From Spongiactinospora sp. TRM90649 (GTDB lineage Bacteria; Actinomycetota; Actinomycetes; Streptosporangiales; Streptosporangiaceae), in the NCBI RefSeq assembly GCF_029382225.1, contig NZ_JARLTC010000006.1:337870-401869 (forward strand): a stretch of 64,000 bases of DNA. The letters run 5' to 3'. Positions 45,479-53,596 of this stretch are shown here, one piece after another. The notes below the pieces were generated by a model that did no database searches, had not been told where the DNA came from, and saw nothing but the letters and a program-made list of their open reading frames with translations. The translations under genes and the position numbers were made by a program. Positions within the stretch are counted from its first letter, which is position 1, and every line of letters starts with the position of its first letter.

Positions 45479-46117
45479 CTACATGGCCAGCCGCGCCCCG
45501 AACGCCACGAACAGCGCCCCGACGGCCGACGTCAGGCCCGCCGACAACCGGCGTCTGCGGCTGAACTGCGCCGACAGGAAGGTGCCGCCGAAGATCAGCG
45601 CGGACAGGTAGAGCACGCTGAAGAACTGGCAGATCGCGCCCAGGATGAGGAACGACAGCGCGGGCGCGCCGTAGCTCGGGTCCACGAACTGGATGAAGAA
45701 CGACACGAAGAACAGGATCGCCTTCGGGTTGAGCAGGCTGATCGCCAGCGCCCTGGTGAACGGACGGCGGGCGGGCCGGTGCCCTTCGGCGGCCCGGCCG
45801 TCGTCCTCCCGCGCGCGCCAGGACCGCCAGGCGGAGCGCAGCATCTGGAAGCCGATCCACGCCAGGTAGACGGCGCCGGCGTACTTCACGATCGAGAACA
45901 GCACCGCGTTCGACCGCAGCAGCGAGGCGACGCCCGCGGCGGCCAGGAACATCAGCACGGTGTCGCCGAGGAAGACGCCGAGGGCGGCCTGGTAGCCCGC
46001 CCGCACGCCGCGCTGGGCGGCGGTGGTCAGGACGTAGACCGAGTTGGGGCCGGGGAGCAGGATGATGAGGAACGCACCGACCACGTAGGTCCAGATGTCG
46101 GTGATGCCGAAGAACAC
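45479..46117 (-). CDS. LysE/RhtB-family amino-acid exporter
   Basis: The 212-residue protein has six helices and the family hallmark LPGPNSVYVLTTAAQRGVRA after helix 1, then QAALGVFLGDTVLMFLAAAG and SLLNPKAILFFVSFFIQFVD. Members (LysE, LeuE, RhtB) export amino acids or homoserine lactones by proton exchange. The substrate cannot be read from the sequence. No LysG-type regulator is adjacent. Confidence 0.92.
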   Translation of the reverse strand: MFFGITDIWTYVVGAFLIILLPGPNSVYVLTTAAQRGVRAGYQAALGVFLGDTVLMFLAAAGVASLLRSNAVLFSIVKYAGAVYLAWIGFQMLRSAWRSWRAREDDGRAAEGHRPARRPFTRALAISLLNPKAILFFVSFFIQFVDPSYGAPALSFLILGAICQFFSVLYLSALIFGGTFLSAQFSRRRRLSAGLTSAVGALFVAFGARLAM

Positions 46118-46165
46118 GGTTCAGAGTAACGCGTATCCCGCCTGAACGGTGATTACCCTCCCGCT

Positions 46166-46446
46166 CTATGCCTCCTCGGTGAGCAGCGCGGTCAGCGCCT
46201 GCGTGTAGAAGGACGCGACCGGTTCGCGGAGCGCGGGCAGGTCCGCCGTGTGCCCGACCAGATGTGCCCGATGGTGTCCGCCCGCCAGGCGTTTCCCGGC
46301 GCGGCCTGGCCGCCCCAAAGATCCACGACGGTCTCTCCGCCGACGACCACGCACACCGACGCGCCCACCTCGCCGCGCTCGGTCAGGTCGCGCTCGAACT
46401 CTTCGGCAACTTCGGTGAATCCGGGGGCACTCGCCGTATATCGCCA
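46166..46446 (-). pseudogene. remnant of a beta-lactamase-family serine hydrolase
   Basis: One frame (46425 to about 46249) encodes PGFTEVAEEFERDLTERGEV and VVGGETVVDLWGGQ, the conserved N-terminus of EstB-like serine hydrolases. The frame is then lost just before the catalytic SxxK motif. A second frame (46258-46166) continues with ADLPALREPVASFYTQALTA and ends at TAG. Intact family members have about 380 residues, so most of the gene is deleted and the catalytic Ser is gone. Assignment of the second fragment is uncertain. Confidence 0.55.
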
Positions 46447-46576
46447 CCTACCGACTGCATCACCCCCGGTGCGGCAAGTCCAGGGCCGGTCCACTACTTC
46501 CGCAGGTCGCAGGATTGTGGTCAAGTGGCTGTCCGTAACTCCCCTCGGTGTCAGGAGTGGGAGACGGTTTTGGGCC

Positions 46577-46633
46577 TTGTAAGGCGGTTGAGTCAGAGCT
46601 ACGATCGCCACAACTCTTAGGAAACTTTCCTAA
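46577..46633 (+). promoter_or_regulatory. chitinase promoter with 17-bp palindromic operator
   Basis: TTGTAA (46577-46582) and TACGAT (46600-46605) are 17 bases apart, an ordinary sigma-70-type promoter. TTAGGAAACTTTCCTAA (46617-46633), a perfect 8-bp-arm palindrome, lies directly after the expected transcription start, where a repressor would block RNA polymerase. The form resembles sites of ROK-family sugar repressors such as CsnR. The leader to the chitinase ATG is about 130 bases; the 295 bases between the hydrolase remnant and the chitinase contain nothing else recognised. Confidence 0.7.
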
Positions 46634-46742
46634 AAGTAAGTGGTACACCAGGAAGTCGGCGATAACCACGCCGTTCGTCGCGACCTATTCCCGCACATGC
46701 GGCCGTCACCCCCCAAACGTTCTACACAAACGCCGAGGCTTC

Positions 46743-48587
46743 ATGCGAATCACGCGCACGCTCATTTCGGTCGTCGTCGCGGCACTCGTCGCCGCGACGT
46801 CGCTACTCCTCACACCGGGGTCGGCGGCCGCCGCCGCCGCGACCGCCGTCTTCACCAAGACCGCCAACTGGGGGTCCGGGTTCGAGGGCAAATACACGAT
46901 CACCAACAGCGGGAGCACGGCCGTCAACGGCTGGTCGATCTCCTTTGACATGCCGTCCGGGGCCGCGATCAGTTCCTCATGGGACACGCTCATGACGCGC
47001 ACCGGGCAGAAGTACACCTTCGGCAACGTGAGCTGGAACGGTAACCTCGCGCCCGGCGCCAGCGTGACCTTCGGCTTCATCGGGTCGCCCGGCTCCGCCG
47101 AGCCGTCCAACTGCACCATCAACGGCAGCGCCTGCGGAGGCACCTCCATCCCGGTGCCCGGTAAGCCCGGCGCGCCGTCCGTGACCGGGACCACCAACAG
47201 CGCGATCTCGCTTTCGTGGGGTGCGTCGTCGGGGACGGTGACGGGTTATCGGGTGTATGAGGGTTCGACGGTGCGTGCGACGGTGACGGGTACGTCGGCG
47301 TCGATCGGTTCGCTGGGTACTTGTGAGTCGCACACGTACACGGTGAAGGCGTACAACGCCAACGGCGAGTCCCCCGCCAGCGACGCCGTGACCGGTAAGA
47401 CCACCGGTTGCTCCACAGGCGTCCCCGGCAAGGTCGGCACCGTCAGCTCCAGCGCCATCACCAACACCTCCGCCACGCTGACCTGGCCCGCCGCCAGCGG
47501 CACCGTGACCGGCTACCGCGTGTACGAGGGCACCGCCCTCAAGGCCACCGTGACCGGCACCTCGGCCACCATCAGCGGCCTCACCGCCTGCGACACCTAC
47601 AGCTTCACCGTCCGCGCCTACAACGGCGAGGGCGACGGCCCGGCCAGCGACGCGATCAGCGTCACCACCACCGGCTGCGGCGGCGACACGCTGCCCAAGC
47701 ACTTCCTCACCGGTTACTGGCACAACTTCACCAACCCCGCCGTGGAGCTGAAGCTCGCCGCCACGCCGAACGAGTACGACCTGATCGCGGTGGCGTTCGC
47801 CGAGGCCACCTCGACCCCCGGCCAGCTCACCTTCGGCGTCGACCCCGAGCTCGCGGCGGCCGTGGGCGGCTACACCGACGCGCAGTTCAAGGCCGACATC
47901 CAGGCCCTGCACGCGCGCGGCAAGAAGGTCATCCTGTCCGTCGGCGGTGAACTGGGCCGCGTCCAGGTGGCCAGCTCCAGCGCCGCGACCCAGTTCGCCG
48001 ACAGCGCCTACGCGCTGATGCAGGAGTACGGCTTCGACGGCGTGGACATCGACCTGGAGAACGGCCTCAACGCCACCTACATGGCCCAGGCGCTGCGCCA
48101 GCTCCGCGCCAAGGTCGGCAGCTCGCTGATCATCACCATGGCCCCGCAGACCATCGACATGCAGTCCCCGGGGATGACCTACTTCCAGCTCGCGCTGTCC
48201 ATCAAGGACATCCTCACCGTGGTGCACACGCAGTACTACAACTCCGGCACCATGCTGGGCTGCGACCAGGGCCAGGCCTACGGCCAGGGCACGATCAACT
48301 TCATGACCGCGCTGGCCTGCATCCCGCTGGAGAACGGCCTGCGGCCCGATCAGATCGCCCTCGGCCTGCCCGCCGGACCCGGCGCGGCCGGCGGCGGAAT
48401 GGTCTCGCCGAGCGTGGTGAACCAGGCGCTGACCTGCCTGGCCACCCGGACGAGCTGCGGGAGCTTCGTGCCCCCGCGCGCCTACCCCGGGATCCGCGGC
48501 GCGATGACCTGGTCCATCAACTGGGACGCGTCGAACAACTGGAACTTCTCCAAGACCGTCAAGCCGCACCTCGCCACCCTGCCCTAG
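46743..48587 (+). CDS. GH18 chitinase with CBM2 and two FnIII domains
   Basis: The 614-residue secreted enzyme has a signal peptide (about 1-33, ending GSAAA), a CBM2-type carbohydrate-binding module (about 36-131, ATAVFTKTANWGSGFEGKYT), two fibronectin-III repeats (about 145-224 and 228-312) and a GH18 barrel (about 318-614). The catalytic motif DGVDIDLE (432-439) has its proton donor at E439. It hydrolyses chitin by substrate-assisted catalysis. Residues about 157-199 use codons quite unlike the rest. Two further genes with similar function follow in the same direction. Confidence 0.95.
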   Translation: MRITRTLISVVVAALVAATSLLLTPGSAAAAAATAVFTKTANWGSGFEGKYTITNSGSTAVNGWSISFDMPSGAAISSSWDTLMTRTGQKYTFGNVSWNGNLAPGASVTFGFIGSPGSAEPSNCTINGSACGGTSIPVPGKPGAPSVTGTTNSAISLSWGASSGTVTGYRVYEGSTVRATVTGTSASIGSLGTCESHTYTVKAYNANGESPASDAVTGKTTGCSTGVPGKVGTVSSSAITNTSATLTWPAASGTVTGYRVYEGTALKATVTGTSATISGLTACDTYSFTVRAYNGEGDGPASDAISVTTTGCGGDTLPKHFLTGYWHNFTNPAVELKLAATPNEYDLIAVAFAEATSTPGQLTFGVDPELAAAVGGYTDAQFKADIQALHARGKKVILSVGGELGRVQVASSSAATQFADSAYALMQEYGFDGVDIDLENGLNATYMAQALRQLRAKVGSSLIITMAPQTIDMQSPGMTYFQLALSIKDILTVVHTQYYNSGTMLGCDQGQAYGQGTINFMTALACIPLENGLRPDQIALGLPAGPGAAGGGMVSPSVVNQALTCLATRTSCGSFVPPRAYPGIRGAMTWSINWDASNNWNFSKTVKPHLATLP

Positions 48588-48609
48588 GGACCAGAGGAGA
48601 CCACCCCCC

Positions 48610-48981
48610 ATGAGAGTCCGCCGTACGGTCATGGCCGTACTTACGGGCGCCGCACTCCTGGCCGTCGCGCCCCTCGCCGCCACCCCGGCGGCGGCGGGCG
48701 CCGGTCAGATGGCCCTGGCCGGACAGGCCGCGGTCGCCGACGCGACGGCCTACTCGCGGATGGGCATGTCCGGTATGAACGGCCTGTCCGACCAGCAGGA
48801 GCAGACGACGCCGCAGATCTGGACCCAGATCCGCGACTACGCGAAGTCCAAGGGCCTCACCCGCCTCGCCTACTGGGCGGTCAACCGCGACCGGCCCTGC
48901 CCGGGCGGCGGCGTGACGTCCAACTGCAGCGGCATCGCGCAGCAGGAGTGGGAGTTCACCCGGATCACCGCCGGGTTCTGA
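48610..48981 (+). CDS. secreted fragment of a GH18 chitinase (signal peptide plus C-terminal end only)
   Basis: The 123-residue product has a signal peptide (RRTVMAVLTGAALLAVAPLA, cut near PAAAG at about 30). The mature part from about residue 48 (YSRMGMSGMNG, then KGLTRLAYWAVNRDRPCPGG and CSGIAQQEWEFTR) resembles the last beta-strands and C-terminus of ChiA-like GH18 enzymes, including the strand-8 Trp. The catalytic DxxDxDxE segment is absent. It is probably an internal deletion that fused a leader to a domain end, yet the frame is open. It has two cysteines able to form a disulfide. It lies 22 bases after the first chitinase and probably in its transcript. Confidence 0.75.
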   Translation: MRVRRTVMAVLTGAALLAVAPLAATPAAAGAGQMALAGQAAVADATAYSRMGMSGMNGLSDQQEQTTPQIWTQIRDYAKSKGLTRLAYWAVNRDRPCPGGGVTSNCSGIAQQEWEFTRITAGF

Positions 48982-49025
48982 CCCGCTCCCCAGGCGGCGG
49001 CCCTCCGCCGCCGCCTCACCAAGCC

Positions 49026-49069
49026 GGTACGGCTCGCGCCCGGTCCCCCCAACGGGCGCGGGCCGTACC
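49026..49069 (+). terminator. 17-bp stem-loop between the chitinase fragment and the second chitinase
   Basis: GGTACGGC-T-CGCGCCCG pairs with CGGGCGCG-G-GCCGTACC (one T-G pair) around a 10-base loop. It begins 44 bases after the fragment's stop. There is no T-run, but such long GC hairpins are common actinobacterial terminators. It separates the first two genes from chitinase 2, though a partial stop is possible. Confidence 0.75.
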
Positions 49070-49092
49070 ACCCTCCCCGAAGAGGTAGATCG

Positions 49093-50943
49093 ATGAGGTC
49101 GAGTCCTAGCCCGAGGCTCGCGCGTGTCGTCGCGCCGCTGGCCGCACTGGTCGTCGGATGCGGCGGCCTGCTGGCCCTGCCCACGGCCGCCCATGCCGCG
49201 AACATCGTCACCAACCCCGGCTTCGAGAACGGGCTGGCGGGCTGGACCTGCTCGTCCGCCGCCGGCGCCCAGGCCGTCTCCTCGCCGGTCCACGGCGGAT
49301 CGGCCGCCCTGCAGGCCACCCCGGCCGGCGGAGACCTGGCCCGCTGCCAGCAGAACGTCAGCGTCAAGCCGAACTCGTCCTACACACTGTCGGCGTGGGT
49401 CCGCGGCGGGTACGTCTTCCTCGGCGCGTCGGGCACCGGCACCACCGACGTGAGCACGTGGGCGTCCTCCGCGTCCTCCTACAGCCAGCTCAGCCGCACC
49501 TTCACCACCGGCGCGTCCACGACGTCCGTGACCATCTACGTCAACAGCTGGTACGGCCAGGGCGCCTACCAGGCCGACGACGTGGTCCTCGACGGCCCGC
49601 CCGGCGACGGCGGACCGGTGGACACCGAGCCCCCGACCGTGCCCGGCGGCCTGACCGTCGGCGGCGCGACCGCGAGCTCGCTGAACCTGAACTGGACGGC
49701 CTCGACCGACAACTCCGGCTCCGTCGCGCGTTACGAGGTCTCCCGCGACAACGGCTCCGGCGTCAGCGCGGGCGCCTCGACCTCCTACACCGCGTCCGGC
49801 CTCTCGGCCTCCACCTCGTACGGCTTCCGCGTGCGCGCCTGCGACGCCGCGGGCAACTGCTCCGCGTACGGCTCGTCGGTCAGCGGCACCACCAAGGAGG
49901 GCGGCGGCAACCCCGGGGGACAGCTCCCCAAGCGGGTGCTGGTCGGATACCTGCACGCCTCGTTCGCCAACGGATCCGGATATATCCGGATGCGCGATGT
50001 CCCCTCTGAATGGGACGTGATCAACCTCGCCTTCGGCGAGCCCACCTCCGTCACCTCCGGTGACATCCGCTTCCGCCAGTGCCCCGTCGCCGAGTGCGCC
50101 AACGTGGAGCCCGAGGCCGACTTCATCGCCGGCATCCGCGAGAAGCAGGCCGCCGGCAAGAAGGTGCTGATCTCCATCGGCGGCCAGAACGGGCAGGTCC
50201 AGCTCACCAGCGCCGCCGCCCGTGACAAGTTCGTCGCGTCGGTGTCGGCCATCATCGACAAGTACGGCCTGGACGGCCTGGACATCGACTTCGAAGGCCA
50301 CTCGCTGTACCTGAACCGGGGCGACAACGACTTCAGGAACCCCACGACGCCCGTCATCGTGAACCTGATCTCGGCGCTGAAGACCCTCAAGGCCCGCTAC
50401 GGCGCGAAGTTCGTGCTCACCATGGCCCCCGAGACCTTCTTCGTGCAGCTCGGCTACCAGTTCTACGGCCCCGGCCCGAACGGCACCGCCGACCAGCGCG
50501 CCGGATCGTACCTGCCGGTCATCCACGCCATGCGGGACGACCTCACCCTGCTGCACGTGCAGGACTACAACTCCGGCCCCATCGTCGGCCTCGACAACGC
50601 CTACCACACCATGGGCACGCACGACTTCCACGTGGCCATGACCGACATGCTGCTGGCCGGGTTCCCGGTCGCGGGCGGCGCCACGTTCCCGCCGCTGCGT
50701 CAGGACCAGGTCGCCTTCGGCCTGCCCGCCGCGCAGTACGCCGGCAACGGCTTCACCTCGGTCGCCGAGGTGCAGAAGGCCGTGGACTGCCTCGCCAAGG
50801 GGACCAACTGCGGCACGTACAAGCCCAGGAGCGGCACCAACCCCGGCCTTCGCGGCCTGATGACCTGGTCGATCAACTGGGACCGCTACAACAACTTCGA
50901 GTTCTCCCGTAACCACCGCAGGCACCTCGACTCCCTCCCGTAA
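49093..50943 (+). CDS. GH18 chitinase with N-terminal carbohydrate-binding module and one FnIII domain
   Basis: The 616-residue secreted enzyme has a signal peptide (about 1-36, ending AAHA), a beta-sandwich CBM (about 36-168, NIVTNPGFENGLAGWTCSSA, of the CBM4/9/16 kind), a Gly/Pro linker, FnIII (about 180-268) and a GH18 barrel (about 278-616). The catalytic motif DGLDIDFE ends at E401, and MTWSINWDRYNNFEF is near the end. The GH18 domain resembles that of the first chitinase, but the binding modules differ. An 18-bp palindrome lies at 49974-49991 within the coding region. Confidence 0.95.
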   Translation: MRSSPSPRLARVVAPLAALVVGCGGLLALPTAAHAANIVTNPGFENGLAGWTCSSAAGAQAVSSPVHGGSAALQATPAGGDLARCQQNVSVKPNSSYTLSAWVRGGYVFLGASGTGTTDVSTWASSASSYSQLSRTFTTGASTTSVTIYVNSWYGQGAYQADDVVLDGPPGDGGPVDTEPPTVPGGLTVGGATASSLNLNWTASTDNSGSVARYEVSRDNGSGVSAGASTSYTASGLSASTSYGFRVRACDAAGNCSAYGSSVSGTTKEGGGNPGGQLPKRVLVGYLHASFANGSGYIRMRDVPSEWDVINLAFGEPTSVTSGDIRFRQCPVAECANVEPEADFIAGIREKQAAGKKVLISIGGQNGQVQLTSAAARDKFVASVSAIIDKYGLDGLDIDFEGHSLYLNRGDNDFRNPTTPVIVNLISALKTLKARYGAKFVLTMAPETFFVQLGYQFYGPGPNGTADQRAGSYLPVIHAMRDDLTLLHVQDYNSGPIVGLDNAYHTMGTHDFHVAMTDMLLAGFPVAGGATFPPLRQDQVAFGLPAAQYAGNGFTSVAEVQKAVDCLAKGTNCGTYKPRSGTNPGLRGLMTWSINWDRYNNFEFSRNHRRHLDSLP

Positions 50944-50975
50944 CCAGGAGGGCCGTCGCCCACCGAACCCGCCGC

Positions 50976-51009
50976 GACCCCGCGCCGTCTCCCTTCCCGG
51001 CGCGGGGTC
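50976..51009 (+). terminator. stem-loop after the second chitinase
   Basis: GACCCCGCGCC and GGCGCGGGGTC form a perfect 11-bp stem with a 12-base loop, 32 bases after the chitinase stop. It probably ends the chitinase transcript. The 206 bases to the holin-like gene hold no other gene; a T-rich stretch ATATTCGTTTATC follows the hairpin. Confidence 0.8.
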
Positions 51010-51149
51010 CGGCGATATTCGTTTATCGCCCCGTGCCCGCTTTCCCTGTGTGCGCGCCGATGCGGAGCCCGGACGGCCCGGTGTGGGTTTACCGGCCGGG
51101 GTGGGGGCACGGGCACTCTCTGGGGTCCTTCGTCAGGGGGGAGACGCGG

Positions 51150-51545
51150 ATGACCACGGTGCAGCGGCAGCCGACCGGCGAGCTGGTCAAGCGAGCCGCC
51201 CAGCAGATCTCTGACCTGATGCGCGCGGAATTGCGGCTGGCGGTCGCCGAGATGAAGGGCAAGGGCAAGCGCGCCGGAGTCGGCGCGGGACTGCTCAGCG
51301 GAGCGGGGGTGCTCGCCCTTTTCGGGGTGGCGGCGCTGCTGACGGCGGTGATCGCCGCGCTCGCGCTGGTGCTGCCGGTATGGCTGGCGGCGCTGATCGT
51401 GGCCGTGGTGCTGTTCATCGTCGCCGCCGTGCTCGGGGTGACCGGCCGCCAGTCGGTCGGCCGGGCCACGCCACCGCTGCCCAGGCAGGCAATGGAGAAC
51501 ACCAGGCTGGATGTCGCCGAGATCAAAGCGAGGGCACATCGATGA
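51150..51545 (+). CDS. holin-like (phage_holin_3_6/DUF1469) membrane protein
   Basis: The 131-residue protein has an N-terminal amphipathic helix (TGELVKRAAQQISDLMRAEL) and two transmembrane helices (about 55-78 and 82-105). Despite the name, such genes with DUF3618 and DUF4235 partners are chromosomal and are linked to envelope or stress responses in actinobacteria. There is no phage gene nearby. GGGGGGAGA precedes the ATG. Its stop overlaps the start of the next gene. Confidence 0.85.
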   Translation: MTTVQRQPTGELVKRAAQQISDLMRAELRLAVAEMKGKGKRAGVGAGLLSGAGVLALFGVAALLTAVIAALALVLPVWLAALIVAVVLFIVAAVLGVTGRQSVGRATPPLPRQAMENTRLDVAEIKARAHR

Positions 51546-52816
51546 TGTCGCACAGGACGCCGGGGGCGCGGAAGGGCAAGGGCCACGCGGCCACGCCCGA
51601 ACAGCTGCGCGCGGAGGTCGCGCGTGCCCGCGAAGACCTCGGCGAGACGGTGGAGGCGCTGGCGGCGAAGGCCGACGTACGGTCCCGCGCGCAGCGACGG
51701 GCGGGACGCATGAAGGCCGGAATGACCCAACGGGCCCGGCGCATGCTGCACCGCGAGCAGGGCGCGGAGCCCGGCGGCCCGGAACGGGAGTACGCGGGGT
51801 ACGCGGAGGCCGAGTACGCCGGCCAGGCCCGTTCCGTCGGCTACTCCGAGGTCCCGGGGCCACGCGCGTCCCGCGAGGGGCCCGTCGCCCATCCGAAGAC
51901 GCCACCGGCACTGGGCGGCCGCCCGGGCGAGCACACGAAGGCCCATCCCGGCGCCATGCCTTCCGGCGAGGAGGGGGGACGGCAGGCCGCCGTGCAGCGC
52001 GCCATGCCGATCGCGCTCACCGCGGCGGCCATCACCGCCCTGACGGTCGCGATCCTCCGCCGACGCCGCGCAAGCGACATGACGGCGCTCATGCCGGAAA
52101 CCCTCCGCCGAAGGGCCAGAGGCATGGCCATCATGCGCCACCGGGGGCCGACATGGACTGCCCTGCCGTCCTGGACCGGCACCTCGCGCACTCAGCGCAT
52201 GGGCCGTGCGATGCGGCGGCGGATGGGCCGGGGGTCGGCGTGGGGTGGCATGCAGTCTTGGACCGGTATCTCGCGTACCCGGGGCATGCGCCGCGCGATG
52301 CGCCAGATGGGAGGCGGGCCGTCCTGGGCCGGTATGTCACATGGCCGAGGTATGCGCCGTGCGATGCGGCGGCGGATGGGCCGGGGGTCGGCGTGGGGTG
52401 CCATGCCGTCCTGGACCGCCACCTCGCGCACTCGGGGCCTGCGCCGCGCCATGCGCCAGATGGGCGGCTGGACCGGCTCCTCGGGGACGGCGCGCGGCAT
52501 GATGACGCGCGCCCGCCGTACCGTGCGCGGATCGCGGACCGGAGGCTACGGCAGAGCCGCCGGTGGCGGCGGTGCCTCGTCGCTCGCCGCCCTGGGCGTG
52601 CTACTGCTCGCCCTGCGCCGCCTGCGGCACCGCGGCGAGACGACGGACACGGAACACGCCCACGGCAAGCGCGGACACCGCCACCACGGCAAGCACCACC
52701 ACAACGGGCACAGCCACGAGGGCCACGGCCGGCCGGGGGCCGGGCGTCAGGAGTCCGAGCGCCGTGGCCTCTCCGGGGTCACCCGGCCGTGGAGCCAGCC
52801 TCCCAACATCGGATGA
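51542..52816 (+). CDS. DUF3618 protein with repetitive basic C-terminus and His-rich tail
   Basis: The 424-residue protein has an N-terminal DUF3618 segment (residues 15-60: PEQLRAEVARAREDLGETVE, then a basic helix). A membrane helix lies near 156 (AMPIALTAAAITALTVAILR). The roughly 120 residues from about 200 are imperfect repeats of PSWTGxSRTRGMRRAMRxMG, very rich in Arg and Met. A second helix (SSLAALGVLLLALRRLR) follows, and a His-rich tail (GHRHHGKHHHNGHSHEGH) could bind metal. It sits between the holin-like and DUF4235 genes in the usual trio; the repeats are not usual. Confidence 0.75.
   Translation: MMSHRTPGARKGKGHAATPEQLRAEVARAREDLGETVEALAAKADVRSRAQRRAGRMKAGMTQRARRMLHREQGAEPGGPEREYAGYAEAEYAGQARSVGYSEVPGPRASREGPVAHPKTPPALGGRPGEHTKAHPGAMPSGEEGGRQAAVQRAMPIALTAAAITALTVAILRRRRASDMTALMPETLRRRARGMAIMRHRGPTWTALPSWTGTSRTQRMGRAMRRRMGRGSAWGGMQSWTGISRTRGMRRAMRQMGGGPSWAGMSHGRGMRRAMRRRMGRGSAWGAMPSWTATSRTRGLRRAMRQMGGWTGSSGTARGMMTRARRTVRGSRTGGYGRAAGGGGASSLAALGVLLLALRRLRHRGETTDTEHAHGKRGHRHHGKHHHNGHSHEGHGRPGAGRQESERRGLSGVTRPWSQPPNIG
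52203..52400 (+). repeat. 153-bp-period internal repeat in the DUF3618 gene
   Basis: A 45-base sequence at 52203-52247 recurs identically at 52356-52400. Between and around them are diverged copies encoding SRTRGMRRAMRQMG. The exact match of the two 45-mers implies recent duplication or gene conversion within the gene. Confidence 0.85.
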
Positions 52817-52840
52817 CCCACGGGAGCATGGGAGCACACC

Positions 52841-53095
52841 ATGGGGAAGCTGCTGACCCCGATCTTCGGGATGGTGAGCGGGCTGGTCTCCGGCCTGGTG
52901 TTCAAGCGGGTGTGGCGGCTCACCGCCGGTGACCGCGACGTACCCGAGGCCACCGACCCCGACCGTGGGTGGCGCGAGGTCCTGATGGCCGCCGCGATCC
53001 AGGGCGCGATCTTCGGCCTGATCAAGGCCGCCACCCGCCGCGCCGCCGCCCGCCCAGGCCACCACCCCTCAGGCGCCCACCCAGCCCCAGGCTGA
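52841..53095 (+). CDS. DUF4235 membrane protein
   Basis: The 84-residue protein has two hydrophobic segments (GMVSGLVSGLVFKRVW and EVLMAAAIQGAIFGLIKAAT) and the DUF4235 pattern with PEATDPDRGWREVLMAAAIQ between. Its function is unknown; it regularly follows holin-like and DUF3618 genes. GGGAGC precedes its ATG. Confidence 0.85.
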   Translation: MGKLLTPIFGMVSGLVSGLVFKRVWRLTAGDRDVPEATDPDRGWREVLMAAAIQGAIFGLIKAATRRAAARPGHHPSGAHPAPG

Positions 53096-53483
53096 GTGGC
53101 CGGCGACCCAGAGGGGTGAGGGCGGCCCTGCCCGCTCGCTGTTCAGGAGCCCGACAACGACCTGCCACGCGCCACCGGGCCCCTGCCTGAGACAACCCGC
53201 GGTGGCCGTGACACGGTCGCTACGCGCCGCCCGTTCCACGGGAGCCCCACCGGCCACCTCGCAGCGCCAATAGAGAGCCTCCCGACCGCCCAGCGGGGGT
53301 ACGGCCGGGCCGTCGCCGTCCAGGTGCGCGCCTTCGGGGACCTTGGCGTCGCCGAGCTGCTGGCCGCCGGGCACTTTGTACCGCTGCCCGGCCGCCAGGC
53401 CCGATTCTGCGCGCGTAGTGCCGTCTGGAGCCGCGTCCGGCCTGGCCGGAGGGGACCTCATCCTCCCGCCCGGAGGACTGGGG
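53096..53483. other. long intergenic region without a convincing gene
   Basis: No clear gene is visible in the roughly 500 bases between the DUF4235 and LLM-2 genes. On the minus strand a 130-codon frame (53461 to 53069) encodes GQRYKVPGGQQLGDAKVPEG and later LYWRCEVAGG, but its ribosome-binding site directly abuts the ATG, it overlaps DUF4235 by 27 bases, and I recognise no family. I treat it as non-coding or a decayed gene. The right end carries the promoter of the LLM gene. Confidence 0.4.
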
Positions 53484-53514
53484 TTGACCTCAAGTGGCGT
53501 TGAGGTTGCACGCT
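53484..53514 (+). promoter_or_regulatory. MerR/SoxR-type promoter with 19-bp spacer (LLM gene 2)
   Basis: TTGACC and CACGCT are 19 bases apart. The spacer carries CCTCAA-GTGGCG-TTGAGG (53488-53505), a dyad with perfect 6-bp arms close to known SoxR boxes. GTTGAGGTTGCACG at 53499-53512 is identical to the element at 19169-19182. The transcript would have a leader of about 75 bases. Confidence 0.72.
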
Positions 53515-53596
53515 TGAGCCGATGATCGGGCCGACGGGTGAAAGGGGCATCGGTGAATGATGTGCGGTGCGGGCCGGTGGTGGGGGTGAGTCCGCT

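Noticed and set aside
52203..52400. CRISPR-like repeat array
   Set aside because: The repeats are in frame within a coding gene, differ in spacing and encode a repeated protein motif; no cas gene is present.
51150..53095. Prophage lysis cassette
   Set aside because: The holin-like gene sits with DUF3618 and DUF4235 partners, a chromosomal actinobacterial trio; there is no endolysin, integrase or structural gene.
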